Shown: one piece after another, positions 31,816-41,525 of the stretch
Layout: each line of letters begins with the position of its first letter
Numbering within the stretch: the stretch's first letter is position 1
NCBI RefSeq assembly: GCF_963966145.1
Contig: NC_091052.1
Coordinates: forward strand, 11,718,001 to 11,782,000
Length of the DNA stretch: 64,000 bases
Source of the DNA: Tenebrio molitor
Lineage: Eukaryota > Arthropoda > Insecta > Coleoptera > Tenebrionidae
Direction: 5' to 3'
Notes under the pieces: generated by a model
What the model was told of the DNA's origin: nothing
What the model saw: the letters and a program-made list of their open reading frames with translations, nothing else
Databases searched by the model: none
Translations under genes and position numbers: made by a program

Positions 31816-32640
31816 AAAAGCTCGTGGCATTTTAATTATAATCATTATTCGATGCATTTGCGTACCTTTTATGAGTTATGATGTCATTACCAACAAAAAT
31901 TGAGCTTACAAGATTTTAATGGGCCGCGTAAAGTTTTCAATTGCGATTTAAATTATTTTTGAAAAATAATAAAAATTGGAAGAATTTTAATCTAAAAACA
32001 TGAAATAAACAGAAATTCGGATTATGCTTGCTCATACAAAAGAATTTTTACACTAAAAATTAAATTGAATGTTTTGAAGTAAAATTTGTCATTTTCTCAA
32101 AAAAATTGTTACGTAAAGTATCAATTTTTTCCATTTATCGTTTAGCTTGTATAAAGGTCTATCAGAAAGAAAAGAAAAAAGTGGGAGTTGTCATTAAAAA
32201 AAATGAGAGTGACGTCAAATTTCAAAAATGGATGACGTCATGAACAAGTGAAGCTACTTAAAATAAGCACTATCATCAAAATTGACCTGTTTTAGCGTTT
32301 TTGACAAATGTCATTAGTTTTGAAATTACTGAATTTATTCCATAAGTAGTTTCCACACTGTATATCAATAATTATAATCATTAGGAGGTAGATTTATGAT
32401 CTGGGCGTTTCCGGCTTCTCTTTCAGGGTAAAATTTGGAAACATGTGTTTTTAAAAAAGCTTTGAAAATGTAGGAGACAAAAGAGCAGTCGAATAGAATA
32501 TAACTTTGAACAGATCTGCACGCACGCATCTTGTTTCTCGTGTTGTCGTGTGTGAAGAGAATAAAATCAAAGGAAGAAATTAAAAATATAGAAGTCAATA
32601 ATGGCAGCATAAAAAGTAGAAAAGATATACTTACTGTGCA
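31816..32640. other. Spacer at the inversion centre
   Basis: Unique sequence between the arms. A lone MITE end (TTTCCACACTGTATA, near 32348) is visible. On the minus strand there is a 101-codon frame at 32365-32670 with no recognisable motifs. I assign no gene. Confidence 0.4.
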
Positions 32641-32699
32641 CTTTTTAAATAATCGTAAAATTATAGGCAAATCGATAAATAAAACATAACGAACAATTC

Positions 32700-32830
32700 G
32701 AAGATAATAATGAATAATTCACTTCAGCAAAATAAAACTGAGTCGCGTTTTTTATTATCCTTCACAAATCCGTTCTGATTTCTGACTCTGACATAAGAGT
32801 GACAACTATTTAAGTTAATACATATAACTT
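32700..32830 (+). pseudogene. Protease exon-1 relic, right arm
   Basis: Plus-strand counterpart of 31690-31800: CAGCAAAATAAAACTGAGT, then TTTTTTATTATCCTTCAC and TCTGACTCTGACATAAGAGTGAC, aligned with the functional signal exon at 33610-33682 and its donor GTAAGAGTGAC. Start codon lost, donor lost. Confidence 0.55.
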
Positions 32831-32882
32831 AATTCAAATCAATTCTACTTATTCATAGGTGGCATAAAGCACAATTAATAAA

Positions 32883-33027
32883 GGGTGTTTTTAAATTTGG
32901 CGTCAAAGTAGGCGTTGGAGAGTCGATTGAAATCGCACCACTCGTGTAAAAGCGAGAGATCCTGTATAATGCGTTCACAATCGACAGTTCAACGCCTACT
33001 TCGACGCCAAATTTAAAAAAACACCCG
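32883..33027. mobile_element. MITE, GGGTGTTTTTAAATTTGGCG ends
   Basis: Short palindromic element with GTAGGCGTTGGAGAGTCGAT and its inverted partner. Absent at the corresponding point of the left arm. Same family as 23306-23475. Confidence 0.7.
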
Positions 33028-33088
33028 TTATAAACAGAATAAGCTGCAACATCTTTGTGCTAGGTGTGATCTAGTTAACATATAAGTA

Positions 33089-33408
33089 CTATTGCGGGCA
33101 AAAAAAGTGGGACATCAACGTCATTGTCTTGACTTTTAATGTGAAATAACCCTTATCATTAAGTATTGTAGGTTGTAGGGAATGGTTGTAAGTAACCACG
33201 TAGTAAATATTTATTTAATGCAAAGATCCAATGAAAATCAACCTTTATCAAAAGAAGAGGGCATTTGGAAAAGAAAAATAGAAGTATAAAATAAATTTTT
33301 AAACTGTCAGCTGGAATAGTGTCAAAAAAATGACAATAAAGCTTGAACTACATCAAATTTTTCAAAACTGCCAGAAATTTGATGTCCCACTTTTTTTGCC
33401 CGCAATAG
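33089..33408. mobile_element. MITE, CTATTGCGGGCAAAAA ends, 320 bp
   Basis: Ends CTATTGCGGGCAAAAAAAGT, TA target. The left arm (about 30869) has the empty site GATAAAGTATTTATATG. Inserted in the upstream region of the right protease. Confidence 0.9.
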
Positions 33409-33609
33409 TACTTTATCATACACTTTTTCATGTTAATGACGTAATAATATTCAAAGAATGAAGAGAGCTTATCGCATATAATTATACGCCGTATAATAAT
33501 AATTATTAAAAAGCCAGAAGTCTACAGTTTTTAAGAAAGGTATATAAACCGATACATAAAATGTAACAAATAGTTCGTGAAAGAATAGTGAACAGTTTAT
33601 TTCAACAAA

Positions 33610-36600
33610 ATGAAACCCGCTTACTCCTTTTTATTTTTTTTCACAAATACCTTTCTGACTTCTGTTACAATAAATGGCGAAGGTAAGAGTGACGATTTAA
33701 TTTAACAAAATTCAATTCTAATTGTGGTTTGCAAAGACCTTGATCGGAGTTAGTACCAAAGACAGTAGGATTATCTGCAGATAGAGTTATGTCGAATCTA
33801 ACAAAGGGGATGGGGACGTTTCGCCGCAGCCAATTCGCCGCGGTCGTTTCGCCGCGATTAATTTGTTGCCAGCCGTTTCGCCACTGGGCCCGTTTGCCGT
33901 GGCCTTTTCCCCGCTGATCTTTTTTGGCCTCCTGTTATAGTTATTTTTTTATAAACCTTACTATTTCTACTATTTCCAACTTTTGTAGGATTTTTAGCGT
34001 TTCTTGTCAGTGTCATTATTCATTTATGAATTCAAACCATTACTGTACCTGCATGGGAGCATAAAAAGTGGGACATCAAATTTCGGTCAGTTTTGAAAAA
34101 TTCGATGTAAAATTCAAGGTTTATTGTCATTTTGCCTTTAATTACTGTCATAGAAATTTGACATTTTTTTACTCCTATTTTCCTTTTCCAAATGCCCCCT
34201 TCTTTTGATAAAGATTGATTTTGATTGGGACTTTGCATTAAATAAATATTCATTACGTGCCTACTTACACTCATGCCCTACAACCTATAATACTAAACGA
34301 CAACGTCAATCAATTCAAAGTAGGGTTAGAAACAGATAATGGTCATTTCACATTAAAAGTCAAGACAGTTGATGTCCCACTTTTTTGCTTTCAATAGTAC
34401 TTATGTACTATGGCGGACAATAAATTTAGGCCGGCAAATTTCTGACATTTCAAAAAAGTCAATGCAAGCGACCATTTATTGTCATTATGACTGATGTGTC
34501 AGTTTGTCAAACTGAAGGTTTTCAAGCTGTTTGGCGTTTCCTTCGCTCTTTTCGTAACTTACAGATCATGACGCACTACCATAACTGATTTGTACTAGCA
34601 CTTCTCTCTGGTGCACGCTTCGTTACCCAATTTTAATTTTCATTATCGCTGTCACGATGACAAGAATGACAAAAATCGAAAATGGGGTTAGTTGAACATA
34701 ATGCCAGCTTCACATTTTGATGTCAAGCCAATGACAGGCCGGCCTAAATTTATTGTCCGCCATAGTACCTATAATGCGACGTTTCACATTATATTTTTAT
34801 TACTTGGTCGAATAAAAAACTTATTGGTCTACGTGGTAAGGCGTTGGTCTCTATTACCTACGTATTGTATGTACACTGTTGTCCAAAAAAATCGCGTATA
34901 CCTATTTTTCGCTGTGTTAGATAGGTCTAGATAGGTTTTGACTTTTTATTTGTAAGTGTCAAACAACTGTCTCATTTTCCTAATAACAAATAAAATAGTG
35001 ACAATTTCACTGACAGTTTATAACCTATTTACAAATATCATGTCAAAATCCATCCAGTTTGATTTCAGTTTTGGATTCTATGCTAAATTGTGAATCAAAT
35101 CTACACAGGTCGCTTTTACTTATCTGCCATCATTTTTGATCAGTGGCGCTTTTTTTACCAGAATTCCGAATTGCAGAGGTCTCTTCGAAAATTCGTACTA
35201 TTGCGATCAATAAATTTTGGACACTACTGTCATCGTGCTGTCATACATTCTAAAACGACCTGTATAAATTTGATTTATAATTTAACATAGAATTCAAAAA
35301 TAAAATCAAACTGGGTAGGTTCCGTTTAAAAAAACATAACTTTAGTGTTTTTATAATATTGAGACACACTGTATATATACCGCAATATTTTCCGAATGTG
35401 TAGTAGAAGCGTAGCTATCATCTAGAAAAAAGTAAAAGTTGATATCTTTAATAACAAACAAGTTATGGAGCTTTTTCGCAACTCTGGGACACCTGTATAT
35501 TTAAAATGAACTAGATCAAAACTGCACTTTTTGAGTCCCAATATCTTCAAAGATATATAATTTATTTATTATTTTTCTCGTCATTTTCTAAAATGAATCG
35601 ACATTGCTCCACTGAGTTGTTCCGCGAATTTTGGGGCACCCAGTATAAACAGGGTGCAAGTACCCGGGAAAAACCTCTAGTGTGACGTAAGTCATGTAGA
35701 TATACTATATCCGTAAGGACTGGGAAAGATCATTCAGTGCTCTGACAACTTGACTTTTTTTTTTAATTCTCAAGTACTTGGCTTTTTTGACGTTACATTA
35801 ATTACTTGATTACATGCATTTATTGACTAGTGTTTTCTTTTTAACTGAACATAGGGAATAAGTATGGACTATGTCCGGTATACATGTTATTCACATAAGA
35901 GGACGAGCCTAACATGTATGCAACCCACATTACACTACCGCCACCATTGTTTTTGTAATGTAAATGTAATTTGGGTTGCATGTTAGGATAATACAGCTCG
36001 TACTCTTATGTGAACAGCCTGTACACTCTCTAGTGGACTAAAATAATATGTTATAAATTGAAAAATTTGAATTGCATACTTTGTAATGCTGAATCTGTCA
36101 ATTATGGGATAAGATTCAAATGGCGGCGAAACGGTTGCGGCGAACTGTCCCCGTGGCGAAACGGCTGGCGGCGAATCGGCCGCGGCGAATCGACTGCGGC
36201 GAAACATCATAGACTCCTAACAAATTGAGGCAGGATTTTAATATGCATAATATACCTACTAACAATAATATAGGATCTATAATTTTATTTTATCCTGGTA
36301 GGCGGTTGCGCTCGCCATTTACAAAATCCTGCAACGAAATGCGACCTCCCTATTAGTTACTCTATCCCTCTAACCAATAAAGAGGCTGCATTTCGTTGCA
36401 GGATTTTGTAAATTGCGCGCGCAACCGGCTATCAGGACAAAATATACTATAGTACTGAAGTTTGTAGGATGCCATATTCTACAGACCAGACTGCCCTTGC
36501 GAATTATAATTCTTGCGGAAACGTAATGTGAACGATCAGACATGAAGAAAATTAAAAAATCATTGGTATTACAGTTCAAAATTTGTTTTTTCTTTCTAGA

Positions 36601-37469
36601 AACAAAGGTTGAGAAATCTTTATCAGAAGAAAAAATTATAGGAGGTATTGCAGTAGGGTCAGAATATCCTTGGCTTACTGCTTTGTATCGTGGGAAAAAA
36701 TTTGGCTGCGGAGCTTCATTAATAGGTTCAAAAGTTGTGTTAACCGCAGCTCATTGCTACGACCCCTATCTTAGTGCTGAAGAATTGCTCAATTATTATA
36801 CAGTAAAGTTAGGATTATATGACATTTGCCAAAAGGAGGAAATTGAAAAATCTTTCAACACTAAAAAAGTAATTATTCATGAAAAATACAGCAATGACAG
36901 TTTATTTTACGACATCGCGTTGTTGATACTAGATGATACTGCTGACTTTACACAAATTAGTCTACCTAGTGCTGGTAAGTGTTCAATACATATTAAGTAG
37001 AATGCTAAAAGAAAACTTGATTCAACTAGGACAAACCGTACCAAGTTATGGAACAGCGGTAGGTTGGGGTGCAACATATGGGAAGAAACCTAGGCCTACA
37101 TGTATTTTAAGAGAAGCGAAACTTAAAATATATCAATTTGAGGATGAGCACTGTACAGATTCGATTAAATCATTGGTTGACCCTAACGCAGCATACGGGG
37201 TTTTTTGTGCCGGATATTTGCAGGGACGGCCGGATACGTGTAGATATGATAGTGGAGGACCCTTGCAGTTTAAGGATGAAGATGGCAACTTCATTATACT
37301 GGGTAATTCTAAAAATATTTCAAGTTACCTTACTTATCGAATTAGTACAGGAATAATAGCGTGGGGGAATGGATGCGCAGAACCAGGTAAACTAGGGATC
37401 TACACAAACCTATCAATGTATATTGACTGGATTGAGGAAAAATTAAAAGACTCAAATGAATCGTTATAA
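33610..37469 (+). CDS. Serine protease, right copy, oxyanion-hole Gly replaced
   Basis: Exons 33610-33682, 36600-36974 and 37030-37469 give 295 residues with an open frame. Signal peptide and EEK-IIGG activation site as in the left copy. The triad is present: His76, Asp129, Ser224. However, the segment before the catalytic Ser reads DTCRYDSGGP: chymotrypsin-numbered Gly193, which forms the oxyanion hole, is Tyr222 here. Other changes: propeptide Cys28 is Val, QCGGS is GCGAS, and SWG is AWG. The family precedent for such changes is catalytically poor serine protease homologues, which act as regulators. Intron 1 (2.9 kb) is occupied by transposons. Confidence 0.85.
34048..34397. mobile_element. 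MITE, decayed CTATTGCGGGC family
   Basis: Inner arms AAAAAGTGGGACATCAAATT and GATGTCCCACTTTTTTGC match the family at 3382 and 33089; the left terminus is degenerate (CCTGCATGGGAGC). Nested in the 2.4-kb element. Confidence 0.6.
34408..34765. mobile_element. MITE, CTATGGCGGACAATAAATT ends, 358 bp
   Basis: Ends CTATGGCGGACAATAAATTT and the inverted AAATTTATTGTCCGCCATAG, TA both sides. 34766-35887 beyond it contains scattered single MITE ends (for example CTATTGCGATCAATAAATTT at 35199) and no gene. Confidence 0.8.
35888..36024. mobile_element. Short palindromic MITE
   Basis: Inverted segments TTCACATAAGAGGACGAG and CTCGTACTCTTATGTGAA, and inner TGCAACCCACATTAC / GTAATTTGGGTTGCA. Ends are imperfect. 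Confidence 0.55.
36291..36441. mobile_element. Palindromic MITE in protease intron 1
   Basis: Arms ATCCTGGTAGGCGGTTGCGC and GCGCAACCGGCTATCAGGA, then TTTACAAAATCCTGCAACGA with its complement. Absent from the intron of the left protease. Confidence 0.7.
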
Positions 37470-38282
37470 TTTGCACTTTAACGTTTTAAAATTTACTATT
37501 GGTAAAATGGAACATTTAACATGTTTTCGTGGTATTCGAAATTTGTACTTTACTATCTAATTTGTAGTAATTGAATTGTTAGCAAATATTAAAATTCTGC
37601 ACCAGTGGTCCAGGGAGTTCACTACAATAAAATAACTATAACGGTAGGTTAATTTATGTATGTTCTGTTATGTGTGTTGTGATTTATTATTTTATTTGAA
37701 ATTTACATTAGGCAATAAATTCATTATTATTATTATTATCACTCTTATTACTACATTTTCCTTTAAATTACCGGGTCCTAGGCACATGTGTGAGATAAGC
37801 ACTGATGGCGAAACAACGCTAGTATATACTGTTTCTGAAATATGTGTGTTAATTTTAACTAGTGAACTAACTCGTCAATTTATGAAACTTTTCTCTATAA
37901 CATTTTGTAAAATTCTTAAAAGTATTCCAAGATTTCTTGCCCCACAATTTTTACCAAACGAGTCATTTTGTGTGATTAACTAGTTTCTATTTTTTGTAAC
38001 CATGAGAATCTAAATTTTGATTATTCATTTTTTTTTTTCTATAACAATGCAACTTTTTAACAAAGCTCTGTTTCTTACACATAATTTTCGCCCTTACCCA
38101 TAGGCGTGTATACACTTTGATGGTTAATTTATTTTTCGTAAAAATGTTATAGAGAAAAGTTCCATGATTTGGCGCGTTCTTCCACTGGTTAAAATTAACA
38201 CACGTATTTCAGAAACACCCTGTATTATGTATTGTTAGTTTCAGAAAAAAGAGATTATTGTAGTTGTGTTTTCAATTAGGTA
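37470..38282. other. 3' flank of right protease and AT-rich stretch
   Basis: The part to about 37680 mirrors the left arm. A short ATT/TTA microsatellite lies at about 37718-37745. A 107-codon frame at 37660-37983 has no recognisable motif and I do not call it a gene. A lone MITE end CAGAAACACCCTGTA is at about 38211. Confidence 0.4.
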
Positions 38283-39065
38283 CCGGGTGTCCCATCACTT
38301 GTGTCCCGTAGGAAAATGACTTTAAAACTAAATTATATTTATATGAAGGTATTATAGATGCATAAATACTGTTCACCGCCACAAAAATTGGGTATTACTT
38401 TTTTGTTAAAATTAATTACCTAGGTACAGCAAGCAAAAAACTATCACTTTAAAAATTAAATTTTGTTCGATGCAGTTCAAATTTAGTATACGTTATGAAA
38501 TAGTTATAGAGAAATAAAATCCGTAATTAGAATTTAATTAAAATGTTTTGATGTAAAGATATTTGGTTAATTTAATTTGGGTCCTTCTACTTTATAAAAA
38601 TTTATGGAAGACAAAGTTAAGTTTGTGGGTATTATTCTTGTCCGCAATTTATGGTACGAAGACCATTCAAGAGGGTTCCAGCGGTACCTGCCTTTGTTAC
38701 GCCGTCCAACACACTGCAACCCCTCATAAATCTTCGTCTGCAATAAATTTTCATAAAATAGAACGGCCCAAATTAATTTAAGCAAATATCTTTACATCAA
38801 AACATTTTAATTAAATTCTAATCACGGATTTTATTGCTCTACCATTTTTTCAAAACATATACTAAATTTGAACTGCATTGAACAAAATTTAATTTTTAGA
38901 GTGATAGTTTTTTGCCTGCTGTACCTAGGTAATTAATTTTAACAAAAAAGTAATACCCAATTTTTGTGGCGGTGAACAGTATTTATGCATCTATAATACC
39001 TTCATATAAATATAATTTAGTTTTAAAGTCATTTTCCTACGGGACACAAGTGATGGGACACCCGG
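38283..39065. mobile_element. 783-bp foldback element
   Basis: Almost the whole element is one inverted repeat: left arm from CCGGGTGTCCCATCACTTGT, right arm ending ACAAGTGATGGGACACCCGG, TA on both sides. Each arm runs about 330 bp; the loop (about 38620-38720) holds CATTCAAGAGGGTTCCAGCG. The two 72-codon ORFs on opposite strands mirror each other and are by-products of the palindrome. Confidence 0.85.
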
Positions 39066-39261
39066 TACATACTATGTAAGTAGCTCGAGATAGAACCGCC
39101 ACCAAAATAAATTGCGACAGTTACGCTCAAGCCAAGAGCATCTCACCCACCAATGGACTGCTAATCTCATGCAGTGAAAATGACCCCTACAAGGGCCCGC
39201 CATGATAACTGCAAACATTTTTGAATTTAAATGTTATTGCAGATGCCCATTAAATACTATA

Positions 39262-39647
39262 CTTGGGCCAACCAACAGATATAGTAATAAAACCGCCCCC
39301 TAGTGCCCGCGTATTTTAAATAGCAGCTTCCAATTGGCTTATTCAAAACGTGCGCAAATTTTCGAAAGCCTGATGTACATCCACAAAAATTACTTGACGG
39401 CATCCGGCATCTCATTCATTTTAACCTCGCTTCGGGAGTTTGACCACGTGTTTATGTTTGATTGTTTTCCTCGGCATTTTTCGATTTGGATTACAAAATA
39501 GTTTTCTTTCAAGAGTTTTGTTTCTCTATTTGAATGACAAATGCCAAAGAACCTGCTTCATTGTGAAACAGGCTTCGGCGTATATCGTTCTACGCAACTA
39601 GGCCACATCCCCTTTTTTTTATTACTATATCTGTTGGTTGGCCCAAG
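39262..39647. mobile_element. MITE, CTTGGGCCAACCAACAG ends, 386 bp
   Basis: Ends CTTGGGCCAACCAACAGATA and the inverted form, flanked by TA. 39066-39261 and 39648-40275 hold no recognisable feature. Confidence 0.8.
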
Positions 39648-40275
39648 TATAGCGTGCTTTATTAGACTTTTTCTACTCCCGACTGTATATTAGTCGATTC
39701 CAGCACGCTCTATAGGATTAAAATGTAGACAATTGCGATTAAGTGTGAGTATAAGATTTCATATACCTATAAGTGAAATTTTTTTAATAAACAATTGTCA
39801 ATGTCAAAATTAAGTAAAAAACCACTCTGTACCACCCTAAAATGTGCTCATATGGACCAGCTGTATAACAATTTGACACCAAATCATAGTTAAGGTTATG
39901 TTCATTTCACTTACCGTACCTTTCTTCCGCAAATTCATTTTCAAAACAAATTTAATGAGATATCAGCAGAAATCTTTTTCGAATTTGAAATAAACTCTCG
40001 CTCGTCGGGGCGCAGGCTCAGTTACATTAAAAAAATGTTGACACTCGGTGTGGCTCATCGTATTATCATAAAAATCACTGTTTGGCTCATACCAACATGA
40101 CAACGTTTTGACAATTGTTTATTAAAAAATTTCAATTATACGTGTTAGGCTATGAATCCAGCTGTGGAATCCAGCCAATAACAGAGCACCATTTTCTATT
40201 ACGCTAATCCGACGACAGATGGCGCAATAATATTTAAGACTGTCAAAATACTCAAAATTGTGTAAAATAGTGAAA

Positions 40276-40730
40276 ATGGAAAGTGACTCCGACAAAAAAT
40301 TTCCATTTACGCCTCCAACTGTCCGTGAGGCGGCGAACAGTACGTATCAATCATTACTCTCGGAAAAATCGAAATCAAAATACGAATTGGCGTACTCGCA
40401 ATTCATGAAATGGAAACTTCAGAACAAGATGACAATAATCTCGGAAAACGTAATGACAGCTTATATGCAGTAATTATCAGAACGGATCAAACCATCAACT
40501 CTCTGGACTACTTATTCAATGTTAAGGACAACTTTAAGTATCAAAGAAAATGTCGACATCTCAAAATTTTGCAAGCTCCGATCGTTCCTTAAACTGAAAG
40601 GTCAAGTGGGTACAAAAGCAAAAAATCTTGCGTTTTGTCTTGAAACCAAATAAAGCAATTTATAAACGAAGCAACTGATAATAAATTCTTATTCAAATAT
40701 AATTATATAATTTACAGATCGATTTGGATT
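40276..40730 (+). pseudogene. Crypton-like tyrosine recombinase relic
   Basis: From ATGGAAAGTGACTCC the frame encodes the N-terminal SAM-like domain of a tyrosine recombinase: SEKSKSKYELAYSQFMKW, SENVMTAYMQ, then an in-frame TAA (about 40471), then PSTLWTTYSMLRTTLSIKEN and ISKFCKLRSFLKLKGQ, and after a frameshift KQFINEATDNKFL. This succession resembles arthropod Crypton (tyrosine recombinase) proteins. The catalytic domain with R..H..R..Y is absent. Family assignment is from memory of the pattern. Confidence 0.6.
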
Positions 40731-40812
40731 TAGAACAAACAACAAACAATAATTTAAATACACCAAATAGTGTAATTTTCGACTGTAATTACACAAGAGG
40801 TTTCATTTAGTC

Positions 40813-40990
40813 GGATAAATATTTTTTGCAACGAAAACGTATTGCTTAGCAATTAGACGAGAAAAATTGGCATGATAAAAGCACGACGGCCGTAGGCCGG
40901 AGTTGATTTTATCGTGCCAATTTTTCGAGTCTAATTGTCAAGCAATTAGTGTGAGTTGCAAATAAATATTTTTCCTGACTAAATGAAACC
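40813..40990. repeat. CpG-rich palindrome (class member 7)
   Basis: Long arms: TTTCATTTAGTC / GACTAAATGAAA, AAATATTTTTTGCAAC / GTTGCAAATAAATATTT, and GAAAAATTGGCATGATAAAA with its complement; core CACGACGGCCGTAGGCCGGAG. About 180 bp. Confidence 0.75.
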
Positions 40991-41262
40991 TCGAGTGTAA
41001 TTCGGCGAGACAATTTAATGAATGAACAATACAAATTTAATTTTTTTATTTGGTATTAAAGGTATTAGATGCCTAGCAACTAAAGGTATAAGTTACCTGA
41101 GTGTTTTTGCCGGATAAAAGTTAGGGCAAACTTTTATCCGCTGTCAAAGTGACAAAATCACAGCGCCTTATGAGATTTTTTATACATGAATTAAATTGTC
41201 AAATATAATTTATTTCATTTTACAGTTATTTAATGTTGGCATCACTGGTCGTAGAAAAAATA

Positions 41263-41375
41263 AACTGTACAAGTTGGCTGGATTGTCCATATCGCATTCG
41301 TTCGTTTGAGGCTTCGCTCGGGCCCCAAATCTCGTTCTCATGCGATATGGACATCATATCCACCCTCGTTGTACA
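41263..41375. repeat. CpG-rich palindrome (class member 8)
   Basis: Arms TGTACAAGTTGG / TTGTACAACGAGGG-type and GTCCATATCGCATTCG with its near complement; core GAGGCTTCGCTCGGGCCC. Between 40990 and 41525 nothing else is recognisable except a small hairpin GGATAAAAGTTAGGGCAAAC near 41115. Confidence 0.7.
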
Positions 41376-41525
41376 ATATACTATTTATCAGGTACGAGTA
41401 GGTTATGGTTTTTGAAAGGAAAGATATGAGAAAACCTCCATAAACATTATTTTTAATATTTATTTCACGTCCCCACAAAGAATTTTTTAATTATTATGTA
41501 TTCAGTATTATGTGGTGTATCCAAG

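Larger units (their letters stand above)
33806..36216. mobile_element. 2.4-kb element with GCCGC-repeat ends, 8-bp TSD
   Basis: The ends carry several copies of a unit like GTTTCGCCGCAGCC / ATTCGCCGCGG (33817-33900) and the inverted form at 36118-36205. An 8-bp duplication CTAACAAA flanks it (33798-33805, 36217-36224); the left-arm protease intron has the single unoccupied CTAACAAA. I find no transposase; the interior holds MITEs at 34048-34397, 34408-34765 and about 35888-36024. Superfamily unknown; 8-bp duplications occur in hAT, P, Merlin and others. Confidence 0.75.
32640..37680 (+). repeat. Inverted duplication, right arm
   Basis: Mirror image of 28060-31815, expanded by insertions in the promoter region and in intron 1 of the protease. 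The two arms are diverged in coding sequence, so the duplication is not recent. Confidence 0.8.

Noticed and set aside
32365..32670. 101-codon minus-strand ORF in the inversion spacer
   Set aside because: Hydrophobic start by AT-rich composition; no motif, no duplicate in either arm, no splice or promoter context.
33811..33900. GCCGC repeats as a CRISPR-like or microsatellite array
   Set aside because: Units are imperfect, have no spacers of constant length, and reappear inverted at 36118-36205 as the other end of a transposon.
37660..37983. 107-codon ORF after the right protease
   Set aside because: Begins in low-complexity ATT repeats and contains no recognisable domain; the mirror arm has no equivalent.
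38563..38785. Two 72-codon ORFs on opposite strands with similar sequence
   Set aside because: They are the two arms of a foldback element read outwards, not genes.
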